A DNA stretch of 35,100 bases from an uncultured Clostridia bacterium (GCA_944345705.1 CALVML010000013.1:1-35100), one strand, 5' to 3'. Positions 1 to 7,760 are shown, numbered from the stretch's first letter. Translations and numbers: made by a program. The notes: generated from the sequence alone by a model not told the origin.

Positions 1-43
1 GCGAAAAATATTTTTAAACTTTTTCAACTATATTATAAAAATA

Positions 44-70
44 TCGCGTGTTCACCATTTGAACACGCGA
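44..70. repeat. Perfect inverted repeat (11-bp arms)
   Basis: Arms TCGCGTGTTCA (44-54) and TGAACACGCGA (60-70) flank a 5-base loop. The GC-rich stem stands out in AT-rich DNA. Read on the minus strand it is followed by ATATTTTTAT, so it could be a weak terminator; it could equally be an operator for a gene left of the window. Confidence 0.7.
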
Positions 71-83
71 CAAAAATATCAAC

Positions 84-116
84 AAAAAAACCGTAATAGT
101 ATTCATTACGGTTTTT
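84..116. terminator. Bidirectional intrinsic terminator after the helicase gene
   Basis: Stem AAAAACCGTAAT (86-97) pairs with ATTACGGTTTTT (105-116) around a 7-base loop. A/T runs on both sides let it work in either direction. It lies about 40 bases past the stop of the minus-strand helicase gene and ends that operon. Confidence 0.85.
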
Positions 117-154
117 AGATGTTATATTTATTTAATAATTTATTATCACTTAGT

Positions 155-3100
155 TTAATTAACCATCAATTTGCTAGTTCTTTCAATAAACTTTGCAGGT
201 ATTTTGTTGTGCATTTTCCACACAATCGAAATGGGTCTTGATCCCTCATGTGAAACATAATCACAATAGCCTAAAATTGAATAATTTTCCGTATTTCCAT
301 ATTCAGTCATTCTATAATTTCTAACACACAATAATATATTATTATTAGTTTTTTTATGATTTATGTAGCGCTGCCCCGTCGGCGAATTTATATCAGTCTT
401 ATTTTGTGACTGCCAATGGAATAATTTATCGTTAATAGAATAATCTTCATATTTAACTTCAGGCGCATAATGTTTTTCAGATTTGTTTAATGTTACAAAA
501 AATATATCTGTTTTTTCATTTTCTATATACCACACACCTGATGTTAATGGGAAATATCTACTTTCTGTATATTCACCAAAACCAGCAAGAATTTGCGCAT
601 TAGAATAAGCAGAATACAATTCCAAAGGACAATTACTAAATTTTATCAATTGACTGTTAACTATATCTATTTTAGAAAAATTATAATTTAATAAATCTAT
701 GATTTCTTCATAATATGGAGAATTTACAATCTGTTCTATGCTTTCATTAACATTTTTACAACCTAAATCTTTCGGAGATTTTTGAGTTTCAAAAGTATAA
801 TGAAACATCAAAAGACAACGTTTATCATATTCTGTTAATTCAATATGTTTAGCATTTTTTATTTTTGGAAGTAAATCTAACAGTCGTTTTATCCACGCAG
901 AAGAATTTAATTGTGTGCATCGAGCTAAAAATGTTAAAAATTTTTCATTATCAATAACATTTGAATTTTGTAGCGAAGTGAAAGATAATCCTATATTATA
1001 TAATTTAGCTGGATTTATATTATAATACTCGAAAAAGTTTTTATAATTTAGGACGAGTCCACTGTCACTTTCAAAATTTTTAAATTTTTCAATAAAGTTT
1101 GCTTTATTATTGAACGATTGCTTAATATTATTTAATACATATTCTTGAGCTTTCTTTTCTAATGTTATAAAACAACCCTTTGGAAGATTTGGAAATCCAT
1201 TTTTTATTTCAGTAGAAACAGACATTGCATTAACACCTAGAAGAGCCTTATATTTATCAGCATATCTATACTTTTTATTAGCTTGTCCAACGTAATCTAA
1301 AACCGTTAAAGAATCTTTCCCTTCACAAAGTCTTAAACCTCTACCTAATTGTTGTAAAAATACGGTTAAACTATCTGTTGGTCTTAAAAATAAAACTGTA
1401 TTTACTTCTGGAATATCAATACCTTCATTATATAAATCCACAACAAATATAAACTTTATTTCGCCCTTTACTAATTTATCTTTAACATTTTCTCTTAATT
1501 CTTTTGAAGAATTACTATCAAGTTCGATAGATGGTATTCCAGCATCATTAAATACTTTTGCCATAAATTGAGCATGTTGTTGACTTACGCAAAACCCTAA
1601 TCCTTTTATTGTATCAATATCATTAAGATATTTATTTAATGATTTTAAAACCGTTATTGCTCTTGCTTTATTAAATGATAAAACATTGCTAAGTTCTTGT
1701 ATATCATATCCACCTCTAGTCCATTTTACAGAACTTAAATCTGTTTCGTCTGAAACTCCAAAATATGTAAAAGGTACAAGCAGATTTCTATCAATAGCTT
1801 CTGGGAGTCTAATTTCAGCAGATATTTTACCATCAAAATATTGTAAAATATCTTTTCCGTCCATTCTTTCTGGTGTTGCAGTAAGTCCGAGTAAAATTTT
1901 TGGTTTAAAATGTGATAATAACTTTTGATATCCTTCTGCTGCCGCGTGATGAAATTCATCAACAATAATATAATCATAAAAATCAGGTGCTAATTTTTCA
2001 TATAACTTTTTAGTATTAAATGTTTGAATTGATACAAATAAATTATCAATACTTTTGGGTAAAATTCCACCAACCATTAATTCTCCAAAATTATTATCTC
2101 TTAAAATCCCTCTGAAACATTTTAAGCTTTGTTTTAAAATTTCTTCTCTATGAGCTACAAATAAAAATTTGATTTTTCTTCCATGTTGTGATTGTAGATA
2201 ACGTTTAAAATCAAATGCAGACATAACCGTTTTGCCTGTTCCTGTAGCTGCAACAACTAAATTTCTATAATTGCCACGATTTTCTCTTTCAACCCTAAGT
2301 TTTTCCAGAACTCTTTCTTGATAAGGATATGGAGTAATATCAAAATTGTATTCTTCTAAATTAAATAATTTTGGATGCTTTTCTTGATATAAATTGTTTC
2401 TTAATTTTTCATTATCTTCTTTATTATATTTTTCAAATTCTTCACTGTTCCAATATACTTCAAATGTTCCACATATTTTATCAAAAACGTCTTTCATCTC
2501 TTTTTCGGTAACTTTAACATTCCATTCGGTCCCGCTTGTAAGAGCTGCACTTGAAATATTAGAAGAACCAACATAAGCGGTAGAAAAACCAGTTTTTCTT
2601 TTAAATATATAGCTTTTAGCATGTAGTCGCGTTTGTTTTGTATTATATGATATTTTTATCTCAGTATTGTTTAGTTCGCATAATCGTTCAATGGCTTTTG
2701 CTTCAGTTGCTCCAGTATAAGTCGTTGTTATAATTCTTAATTTTCCACCATTATCAGTAAATTCTTTTAATTCATCTAAAAGCCTTACTATTCCACTCCA
2801 TTTAATAAATGAAACGATAAAATCTATTTCATCACAACTAGAAATTTCTTTTTTTAATTCACTAAGCAATTGAATTTCAGTGTTTGCACCAGTAAACACA
2901 AAAGGCTCTGCAATAGAATAGTTTGGTCTTATTGGATAATCCGTTTTTAATACTCTTATACTATTCTTTTTATTCATTAAAGAATATAACATTTCGGCAT
3001 CTTTCGAAATTAGTTGACTTGAATAGTATTCATCTTTAGTTTCATCTTTTATTTTATTAATAAGATAATTGCAAAAATTTAACTGTTCTTCTATTGTGTA

Positions 3101-3271
3101 ATTATTCTCAGATAAATCTTTTAAGCCTTTTTCTAAAACTTCAGACAAATAATGGGATAAGATTTTAGGCGCATTTTCTTTATCTATTTTTCTTTTTTCA
3201 ATTTGAATATCATTTTCATTAATATCATTTAAAGCTTTATTAATAATTTGCTCATAAAGTCCAAAATTCAT
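155..3271 (-). CDS. PLD-nuclease / SF2 helicase / DUF3427 protein
   Basis: This 1038-residue protein has three parts. Residues ~120-280 form a phospholipase-D-like nuclease domain with one HxK motif (H217, K219) and a downstream GSSN (~236-239). Residues ~315-680 form a superfamily 2 helicase core: Walker A GTGKT (344-348), DEFHH as motif II (438-442), TAT motif III (464-466), motif V near 612-623 and QQLGRGLRL motif VI (640-648). The C-terminal ~250 residues match DUF3427 (FHWQSQN, SHEGSRPISIVW). Such proteins resemble type III/I restriction helicases, with the PLD domain as the likely nuclease. Only one HKD half-site is present, so it would be expected to dimerise. The start has a strong GGAGGAG site, and the upstream NUDIX stop is 2 bases away, so translation is probably coupled. 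A role in defence against foreign DNA is inference; the domain calls are firm. Confidence 0.9.
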   Translation of the reverse strand: MNFGLYEQIINKALNDINENDIQIEKRKIDKENAPKILSHYLSEVLEKGLKDLSENNYTIEEQLNFCNYLINKIKDETKDEYYSSQLISKDAEMLYSLMNKKNSIRVLKTDYPIRPNYSIAEPFVFTGANTEIQLLSELKKEISSCDEIDFIVSFIKWSGIVRLLDELKEFTDNGGKLRIITTTYTGATEAKAIERLCELNNTEIKISYNTKQTRLHAKSYIFKRKTGFSTAYVGSSNISSAALTSGTEWNVKVTEKEMKDVFDKICGTFEVYWNSEEFEKYNKEDNEKLRNNLYQEKHPKLFNLEEYNFDITPYPYQERVLEKLRVERENRGNYRNLVVAATGTGKTVMSAFDFKRYLQSQHGRKIKFLFVAHREEILKQSLKCFRGILRDNNFGELMVGGILPKSIDNLFVSIQTFNTKKLYEKLAPDFYDYIIVDEFHHAAAEGYQKLLSHFKPKILLGLTATPERMDGKDILQYFDGKISAEIRLPEAIDRNLLVPFTYFGVSDETDLSSVKWTRGGYDIQELSNVLSFNKARAITVLKSLNKYLNDIDTIKGLGFCVSQQHAQFMAKVFNDAGIPSIELDSNSSKELRENVKDKLVKGEIKFIFVVDLYNEGIDIPEVNTVLFLRPTDSLTVFLQQLGRGLRLCEGKDSLTVLDYVGQANKKYRYADKYKALLGVNAMSVSTEIKNGFPNLPKGCFITLEKKAQEYVLNNIKQSFNNKANFIEKFKNFESDSGLVLNYKNFFEYYNINPAKLYNIGLSFTSLQNSNVIDNEKFLTFLARCTQLNSSAWIKRLLDLLPKIKNAKHIELTEYDKRCLLMFHYTFETQKSPKDLGCKNVNESIEQIVNSPYYEEIIDLLNYNFSKIDIVNSQLIKFSNCPLELYSAYSNAQILAGFGEYTESRYFPLTSGVWYIENEKTDIFFVTLNKSEKHYAPEVKYEDYSINDKLFHWQSQNKTDINSPTGQRYINHKKTNNNILLCVRNYRMTEYGNTENYSILGYCDYVSHEGSRPISIVWKMHNKIPAKFIERTSKLMVN

Positions 3272-3273
3272 TA

Positions 3274-3666
3274 TTACTCCTCCATTAGCTTCCTTACAAT
3301 AGGCATGTCAGCAGGAGCCCAGTCAATAATATTTAATTCAGATTTTTCTAGCCATTTGTAATCTTTATGTACATTTAACTTAAAATCAAGATCTCTTGTA
3401 TTGCACTTATAACAAAACATGGTAATTTTAAAATCCGGGTAGGTATATTGAACATCACAAAAATGATTTTCGACATCAACTTCTAAATCCATTTCTTCCA
3501 ACAATTCTCTTTTAAGTGCTTCTTCATTAGTTTCACCCTCTTCAATTTTGCCACCGGGGAATTCCCACTTAAAAGAGACATAATCATACTTTCCTTTATC
3601 TCTTTGCATACAAAGAATTTTACCATTATTTTCAATAATTCCTGCAACTACCTTAATTTCTTTCAT
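3274..3666 (-). CDS. NUDIX (deoxy)nucleoside triphosphate pyrophosphohydrolase
   Basis: A 130-residue MutT-like hydrolase. The Nudix box reads GGKIEEGETNEEALKREL followed by LEEMDL, which fits Gx5Ex7REUxEE with the final G replaced by D. MutT relatives cleave (oxidised) dNTPs to dNMP plus pyrophosphate. I chose the ATG at 3664-3666 because TGAGG lies just upstream and the protein then begins directly in the first Nudix strand (KEIKVVAGII). A longer reading frame to 3774 runs into the IS end and is unlikely to be translated. It is the first gene of the helicase operon, and the helicase start codon follows its stop after 2 bases. The tight pairing suggests that nucleotide clean-up or signalling is part of the helicase system, but that is inferred. 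Confidence 0.9.
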   Translation of the reverse strand: MKEIKVVAGIIENNGKILCMQRDKGKYDYVSFKWEFPGGKIEEGETNEEALKRELLEEMDLEVDVENHFCDVQYTYPDFKITMFCYKCNTRDLDFKLNVHKDYKWLEKSELNIIDWAPADMPIVRKLMEE

Positions 3667-3681
3667 ATAAACCTCAAATAC

Positions 3682-3687
3682 AGTATA
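3682..3687 (-). promoter_or_regulatory. Candidate -10 box of the NUDIX-helicase operon
   Basis: TATACT on the minus strand, 15 bases upstream of the NUDIX start; no clear -35 box. It lies between the IS end and the gene, so the operon probably keeps its own promoter despite the insertion. Confidence 0.4.
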
Positions 3688-3731
3688 ACATAAAAAATTC
3701 ATTAATGTATATAAACAATAAAATTTTATAA

Positions 3732-3743
3732 AAAAATACTTAA
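3732..3743. repeat. Left arm of a hairpin split by the IS element
   Basis: AAAAATACTTAA here is the exact reverse complement of TTAAGTATTTTT at 5081-5092, on the other side of the IS. Joined without the IS the two arms form a hairpin with a T-run on the minus strand, as expected for the terminator of the 5144-5455 gene. Confidence 0.6.
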
Positions 3744-3753
3744 CCAAATGGGG

Positions 3754-3774
3754 TGAACCCCAAAAGTTGGACAA
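3754..3774. repeat. Left terminal inverted repeat of the IS
   Basis: TGAACCCCAAAAGTT followed by GGACAA. It differs from the right repeat by one base (G instead of A). Confidence 0.85.
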
Positions 3775-3785
3775 AAATTTAATAA

Positions 3786-4670
3786 TTATATTGCTATATT
3801 TTGAGTTCGGTATTTTACCGGACTCATTTTTAATTTAAGTATTATTCGTTCGTTATTGTAATAATATATATATTCTCTTAGTTTGTCAATGAAAGTGTTA
3901 ACACTTTCAAATTTTTCTCCATAAAACATTTCTATTTTAAGTCTTCCAGAAAAGTTTTCCATTATACTATTATCTAAACAATTCCCTTTTCTTGACATAC
4001 TTTGCTGTATATTATTCTCTTTTAATATTCTCTGATATTCTTTCATCTGATATTGCCAGCCTTGATCTGAGTGTAATGTTGGAGTAGCATTGCTTGGCAG
4101 TTTATGTATTAATTCTTCAAGCATTTCTCTAGTTTGATTAAAGTTTGGGCTGGTTGAAATTGAGTAAGATACAATTTCATTGTTATACATATCTAGAATT
4201 GGAGAAAGGTAAACTTTTTCATCACATACAGCAAATTCTGTTACATCTGTTGTTAACTTTTGAAGTGGAGCATTCGCTACAAAATTTCTATTAATTATAT
4301 TAGTAGCAATCTTTCCAACTTCGCCTTTGTAGGACCTGTATTTGCTTTTTCTTTGTTTACCTTGAATGTTTAGAGATTTCATTAGTTTTAGAACTGTTTT
4401 GTGATTGATTTTGTAACCTAAATTTCTTAATTCTATTAGAATTCTACGATAACCATATCTTGACTTATTCTCATTAAATATATTAAGGATTACTTGCTTT
4501 TCAATTGCATATTTGTCTTTTGATAGATTGGTTGTATGGTAGTAGAAAGTGCTTCTAGGGATATTGGCAAGAGTTAAAAGTTTATCTAGTTTGTATTTAT
4601 GCCTTAGTTCAGAAATGATGATTACTTTTTCTTTTGGTTTTGAAGCCTTTTCCGAACTAAGGCATCTAAT
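3786..4670 (-). CDS. IS150-type transposase OrfB (frameshift-expressed, DDE)
   Basis: This is the catalytic half of the transposase, with an rve integrase core. The triad is visible: D in TTDVTEF, D in HSDQGWQY, and E in MENFSGRLK, with exactly 35 residues between the second D and the E. The frame stays open upstream of the first ATG (4382), reading HKYKLDKLL, a SRYGYRRI motif and INHKTV, as in other OrfB proteins (HTH_21 region). No good independent start is seen. It is best explained as a continuation of OrfA after a -1 shift at the A AAA AAA heptamer (4670-4676), giving an OrfAB fusion of about 410 residues. The product cuts and joins the inverted repeats of this element. Confidence 0.85.
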   Translation of the reverse strand: MRCLSSEKASKPKEKVIIISELRHKYKLDKLLTLANIPRSTFYYHTTNLSKDKYAIEKQVILNIFNENKSRYGYRRILIELRNLGYKINHKTVLKLMKSLNIQGKQRKSKYRSYKGEVGKIATNIINRNFVANAPLQKLTTDVTEFAVCDEKVYLSPILDMYNNEIVSYSISTSPNFNQTREMLEELIHKLPSNATPTLHSDQGWQYQMKEYQRILKENNIQQSMSRKGNCLDNSIMENFSGRLKIEMFYGEKFESVNTFIDKLREYIYYYNNERIILKLKMSPVKYRTQNIAI

Positions 4671-5026
4671 TTTTTTAAGTATTCATTCTCCATTTCTAAT
4701 TGTTCTACTCTTTCTTTAAGTTGTTGGTTTTCTGCAATTAAGTCTTGCTTAACTTGCTTATCTAATTTTTTCTTTGGTCTACCTTTATTTGGATTATCCA
4801 TTTTTCTTTTTCTACCACGCCGTTCAATGTAGAAACCGGCTTCTCCTTCTTCCAAGAATATGCGTTCCCAAAGTTTTAATCTACCTTTAAAAATGCTTTC
4901 TTGCCCCTTTTCACAAAGATACTTTCTTGCAGTTTCACTGTAAGATAGATTATGATCACGCATATCTATTATACACGAAATTTTAAATTCTGGACTATAT
5001 TTTCTATTAATTCTTCTATTTTCCAT
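4622..5026 (-). CDS. IS150-type transposase OrfA (HTH, leucine zipper)
   Basis: A 134-residue DNA-binding subunit. Residues ~8-60 form a helix-turn-helix of the HTH_28 kind (YSPEFKISCII, LSYSETARKYL). A basic stretch follows (RRGRKRK, KGRPKKK), and then a coiled coil/leucine zipper (~95-120) used for oligomerisation. The start has an AAGGAGG site that lies just inside the right inverted repeat. The end overlaps OrfB in the -1 frame. OrfA alone normally binds the ends and limits transposition; the fusion with OrfB is the active enzyme. Confidence 0.88.
   Translation of the reverse strand: MENRRINRKYSPEFKISCIIDMRDHNLSYSETARKYLCEKGQESIFKGRLKLWERIFLEEGEAGFYIERRGRKRKMDNPNKGRPKKKLDKQVKQDLIAENQQLKERVEQLEMENEYLKKLDALVRKRLQNQKKK
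4670..4676 (-). promoter_or_regulatory. Programmed -1 frameshift heptamer A AAA AAA
   Basis: On the minus strand the orfA codons TTA AAA AAA contain a phased A_AAA_AAA slippery heptamer. A -1 slip leads straight into the open orfB frame (IRCLSSEKA...). It sits in the LKKL part of OrfA, where IS150 relatives shift. A second A/G-rich run (AAGAAAAAG) near 4625-4633 is a weaker alternative. Confidence 0.7.
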
Positions 5027-5047
5027 TAAAAAGTGAACCTCCTTAAG

Positions 5048-5068
5048 TTGTCTAACTTTTGGGGTTCA
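5048..5068. repeat. Right terminal inverted repeat of the IS
   Basis: TTGTCTAACTTTTGGGGTTCA, the reverse complement of the left end apart from one base. Confidence 0.85.
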
Positions 5069-5080
5069 CTTCAAAATTGA

Positions 5081-5092
5081 TTAAGTATTTTT
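5081..5092. repeat. Right arm of the hairpin split by the IS
   Basis: TTAAGTATTTTT, exact reverse complement of 3732-3743. It lies 50 bases past the stop of the MazG-like gene, where its terminator would be expected. Confidence 0.6.
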
Positions 5093-5143
5093 ATTTCATA
5101 TTTATATAACTTTTATTTTAAAACTATATTTTCATTTATCTTT

Positions 5144-5455
5144 CTACTCATTTACACTTTCAAAAAATCTTTTCTTGAAAGCACCTCTTTTTTCAACCTT
5201 TGAATTCCTTATTTTTTCAAATTCTTCATAAGAAACACCTTTAACATCAAGAATTGCTCTTAAAACTTCTTCCAAATCAGCAAGTTCTTCCACTTCTCCA
5301 CTTTCTAAATATTCTTTAAGTTCTTCTTGCATTTTTATATTAAGAGTTTCTAAATATTCATCATCTTCCATAATTCTGGTAACACAGGTTTTACCATTAT
5401 CACATGCAATAATCTCTGGAATTTTATCTCTAACTAACTTATTATAAACTTTCAT
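5144..5455 (-). CDS. MazG-like / PRA-PH-like NTP pyrophosphohydrolase
   Basis: A 103-residue all-helical protein of the phosphoribosyl-ATP pyrophosphohydrolase/MazG-like superfamily. Visible marks are the N-terminal YNKLVRDKIPEII, the metal-binding EELKEYLES and EELADLEEVLRAI segments (ExxE and ExxD type), and the RGAFKKR end typical of this small family. Relatives hydrolyse non-canonical or excess NTPs; the substrate here is unknown. AGGAGA precedes the ATG at a good distance. It is a single gene with a likely -10 box at 5475-5480. Its original terminator seems to have been broken by the IS. It stands between the ATPase/TOPRIM pair and the helicase/NUDIX pair. Confidence 0.82.
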   Translation of the reverse strand: MKVYNKLVRDKIPEIIACDNGKTCVTRIMEDDEYLETLNIKMQEELKEYLESGEVEELADLEEVLRAILDVKGVSYEEFEKIRNSKVEKRGAFKKRFFESVNE

Positions 5456-5474
5456 AATTTTTTCTCCTAACAGT

Positions 5475-5480
5475 ATTATA
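5475..5480 (-). promoter_or_regulatory. Candidate -10 box for the MazG-like gene
   Basis: TATAAT preceded by T-rich DNA, 20 bases upstream of the start; the -35 region is not convincing. Confidence 0.45.
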
Positions 5481-5519
5481 ACATAAATTTTTGTAAAATT
5501 ATCTATATTTTAAAAGGTT

Positions 5520-5549
5520 AAAAAAATGAAGATTGATATTAATCTCCAT
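5520..5549 (-). terminator. Terminator at the end of the TOPRIM gene
   Basis: On the minus strand ATGGAGATT (5549-5541) pairs with AATCTTCAT (5534-5526), with one G-T pair, and is followed by a T-run (5525-5520). It overlaps the stop codon of the gene, so it was probably kept together with it. Confidence 0.7.
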
Positions 5550-6264
5550 TTACACAATCATTAACAAATAAATTTAAATTAGTCTCCCTTTTTAAAGCAT
5601 TCTCATTTTTCAAGATATTTATCCATGAATTACTAAAATCTAGTTGTGTCCCAACATCTTTATGATTTATAAATTTTATAAATTCTTCTGTATTATTAAG
5701 ATATTGAAAAGCAAATTTCATTGAATAATACTCTTTTTCAACATCTGTTTTAATGTTTGAGTTATCATGCAAAACATGTTCTAAATCGCATGACATATAA
5801 TACGCATTATATCGCTTACAAACATTTCCAAAAGATTTAAATGATATATTATTTAAGGTTGAAATGTATTTTAACAAATTCCTTTTATGAACATTTCTAT
5901 TAACAATAAAAGACTTGTTTTTTACATAAACCTTATCATTTAGATATTTTTCATCTGGACTTTCAATTATTCTATCTTCATCAATAGAACAAGCATCAGT
6001 ATCAACAATATGAACTATTAATTGTATATCATCTAATTCATAAAGGCCCTTTGAATTATTTAAAAATTCTTCAACTTTTTCTTCTATTTTCTTGGATACA
6101 TTTTTTATATTTGTTTTAAAATCAGATGTTATATCCCCATGAAATATAGCAAATTTCACTTTAGAATTTTCAACAATTTTAGACAAAACATCTTCTAAAG
6201 ACTCTTTATCAGAAGGCCCCTCAACTAAGATTAAAATTAATTTTTTAGCCGTTGTGTTCTTCAT
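5539..6264 (-). CDS. TOPRIM-like putative nuclease, partner of the ATPase
   Basis: A 241-residue protein. The N-terminal strand LILILVEGPSDKESLE carries the TOPRIM glutamate (E15), and IVHIVDTDACSIDED carries the DxD pair (D88, D90) after a predicted strand. That is the arrangement seen in OLD-family nucleases and DUF4435/AriB-like proteins. The rest is not recognised; a CDLEHVLHD stretch near residue ~170 may be functional. Start: ATG at 6262-6264 with AAAGAGG 7 bases upstream; the TTG at 6270 is too close to that site. It overlaps the end of the ATPase gene by 20 bases, so the two are made together. By analogy with PARIS and two-gene OLD systems it would be the toxic nuclease released or switched on by the ATPase. 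The TOPRIM call is moderate and the defence role is inferred. Confidence 0.65.
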   Translation of the reverse strand: MKNTTAKKLILILVEGPSDKESLEDVLSKIVENSKVKFAIFHGDITSDFKTNIKNVSKKIEEKVEEFLNNSKGLYELDDIQLIVHIVDTDACSIDEDRIIESPDEKYLNDKVYVKNKSFIVNRNVHKRNLLKYISTLNNISFKSFGNVCKRYNAYYMSCDLEHVLHDNSNIKTDVEKEYYSMKFAFQYLNNTEEFIKFINHKDVGTQLDFSNSWINILKNENALKRETNLNLFVNDCVNGD

Positions 6265-7642
6265 AAGCAATCCTCTTTAACACAACTTTTAGTCCGGTAA
6301 TATCATCTTCTGCATATAGGTTTTCTTTTTGTCCCCCTAAATCTAAAGCTCTTAAATAGAAAATTCTTAAATTATTATTTGTTTTTACATTTGTAAGTTT
6401 TACATATCTTTTTAATGGGTTAGCTGTGCTAAAATATATGCTTTTATAATCCAATACTTCCAATGGTCTCAAATTGTGCGACGAGAAAAAAAGTTGTCCT
6501 TTACCTAAAGATTTTAAAACTCCCAGCAACTTTCCAAATAAATATTCAAATATACCGGCATCCATCTCATCAATAGCAACAAATATATTATCAAATGAAC
6601 AATATGCAATTAGTGTCTGTATTATAGAAATTATCTTTAATATACCTGTAGATTCATTTCTCATCGGGATGCGTTTATTATTTCTAATTGTCACCAATTC
6701 TATGTCATATCCATTGGTGCCGTCATCTAAAACTGTTGCCATCTTTTCAATAACTATTTTAGTATCGGGAATGATTCTATTCATTACATCATTAATATTA
6801 TCAATGGAAGAACTTAAATTTTCATAAAACTCAGATGTCACTTTTTGTGGTTTATTTAAATTAAATGATTGGTTTCCGCTTATTATTTGTTCTATTATAA
6901 AATTTTCCTTTTTTGTTAACTTATGAAATCTAAACATAAAAGGCAGATTCCATTGCAAATTTATCATACCATACTGTTTGTTAGTAATAATAAACATATT
7001 CATACGAGCAAAATCCTGCAATGCGTCCAGTATTTTCCCTAAATATTTATCTTTTGATTTTTTTAATATTGCTTTTATTAATTCATTATTAAATAAATAT
7101 GAACTATCTCGTTGTTTACATATTTTTGAAGATACAACAAAATCATTATTTAATAATTTAAAATCTTCTTTAGATAATGATGAATCATACCTAGACCTTA
7201 AACTATACTGAATATAACCACTATTTGTAGTTGATGAATATCTTAATCTTTCCCTATTAATTATATACTTTTTTGCATTATTATCTCTTTCAAGTGATAT
7301 TAAATAATTCACTGTAAATACTTGCTTATTAAAATTATATATAAAAGTAGTATTAATTTCTGATTTATCTTCACTAACAGCTAAACAATCATAAAAACTA
7401 TTTTTCTTATCTTGATTATCTTTAAAAGAAAGTTCATCTGTCATGATAAATTTTAGAAAATCTAACGCATTAACAAAAGCTGTTTTACCAGTTCCATTTT
7501 GTCCATACATTGCTGTTATATTTTCTTCAGACAATCTTTTTTCGTCTTTAAAGAAATCAACTCTCCCTTTCCCAACATTTTTAATGTTTTTTAACTCTAC
7601 GCTTTTTATATTTAATGAAAGTTCCATTTTCTTTTTCCTCAT
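6245..7642 (-). CDS. ABC-type/OLD-like AAA ATPase (AAA_15/21 class)
   Basis: A 465-residue soluble SMC/ABC-like ATPase. It begins with the typical strand pair (VELKNIKNVGKGRVDFF), then Walker A GQNGTGKT (47-54), a signature-like NESTGILKI (329-337), Walker B FVAIDEMD (354-361) and an H-loop SSHN (387-390). The middle ~250 residues are helical and poorly conserved, as in defence ATPases of the AAA_15/AAA_21 families. AGGAGCG precedes the ATG at 7640-7642; M6 is a less likely start. It forms an operon with the TOPRIM-like gene, which overlaps its 3' end by 20 bases. This architecture matches two-component anti-phage modules such as PARIS (ATPase plus TOPRIM effector) and RloA/RloB-like pairs. 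I do not recognise the exact family. Confidence 0.85.
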   Translation of the reverse strand: MRKKKMELSLNIKSVELKNIKNVGKGRVDFFKDEKRLSEENITAMYGQNGTGKTAFVNALDFLKFIMTDELSFKDNQDKKNSFYDCLAVSEDKSEINTTFIYNFNKQVFTVNYLISLERDNNAKKYIINRERLRYSSTTNSGYIQYSLRSRYDSSLSKEDFKLLNNDFVVSSKICKQRDSSYLFNNELIKAILKKSKDKYLGKILDALQDFARMNMFIITNKQYGMINLQWNLPFMFRFHKLTKKENFIIEQIISGNQSFNLNKPQKVTSEFYENLSSSIDNINDVMNRIIPDTKIVIEKMATVLDDGTNGYDIELVTIRNNKRIPMRNESTGILKIISIIQTLIAYCSFDNIFVAIDEMDAGIFEYLFGKLLGVLKSLGKGQLFFSSHNLRPLEVLDYKSIYFSTANPLKRYVKLTNVKTNNNLRIFYLRALDLGGQKENLYAEDDITGLKVVLKRIAYEEHNG

Positions 7643-7655
7643 CTTTTACGCTCCT

Positions 7656-7683
7656 ATTATAACATATTTTTATGAAAAATCAA
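7656..7683 (-). promoter_or_regulatory. Promoter of the ATPase-TOPRIM operon
   Basis: TTGATT (7683-7678) and TATAAT (7661-7656) with a 16-base spacer. Transcription should start about 7 bases on, at or just before the AGGAG ribosome site, so the leader is extremely short. Confidence 0.75.
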
Positions 7684-7760
7684 CACATTTTATAAAAAAA
7701 GATACAAAATGTTTCTATTTTTATATTTTTAACAATTTAATATAAAAATATTCTATACAT

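Larger units (their letters stand above)
3754..5068 (-). mobile_element. IS3-family (IS150-like) insertion sequence
   Basis: A 1.3-kb element with terminal inverted repeats at 3754-3774 and 5048-5068 (20 of 21 bases match), beginning TGAACCCCAAAAGTT. It carries an orfA/orfB transposase pair on the minus strand, joined by a candidate -1 frameshift site. The catalytic DDE triad is complete and both frames are open, so the element may be active. I see no clear 3-4 base target duplication: GGG lies to the left and CTT to the right. The flanks instead carry the two halves of an older hairpin (3732-3743 and 5081-5092). Confidence 0.88.

Noticed and set aside
3667-3774. Upstream extension of the NUDIX gene to 3774
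   Set aside because: The extra 36 residues read through the promoter and the IS terminal repeat, and the ATG at 3666 has the ribosome site.
6474-6827. Plus-strand reading frames opposite the ATPase and other large genes
   Set aside because: They are shadows of the minus-strand genes: no ribosome sites and implausible hydrophobic composition.
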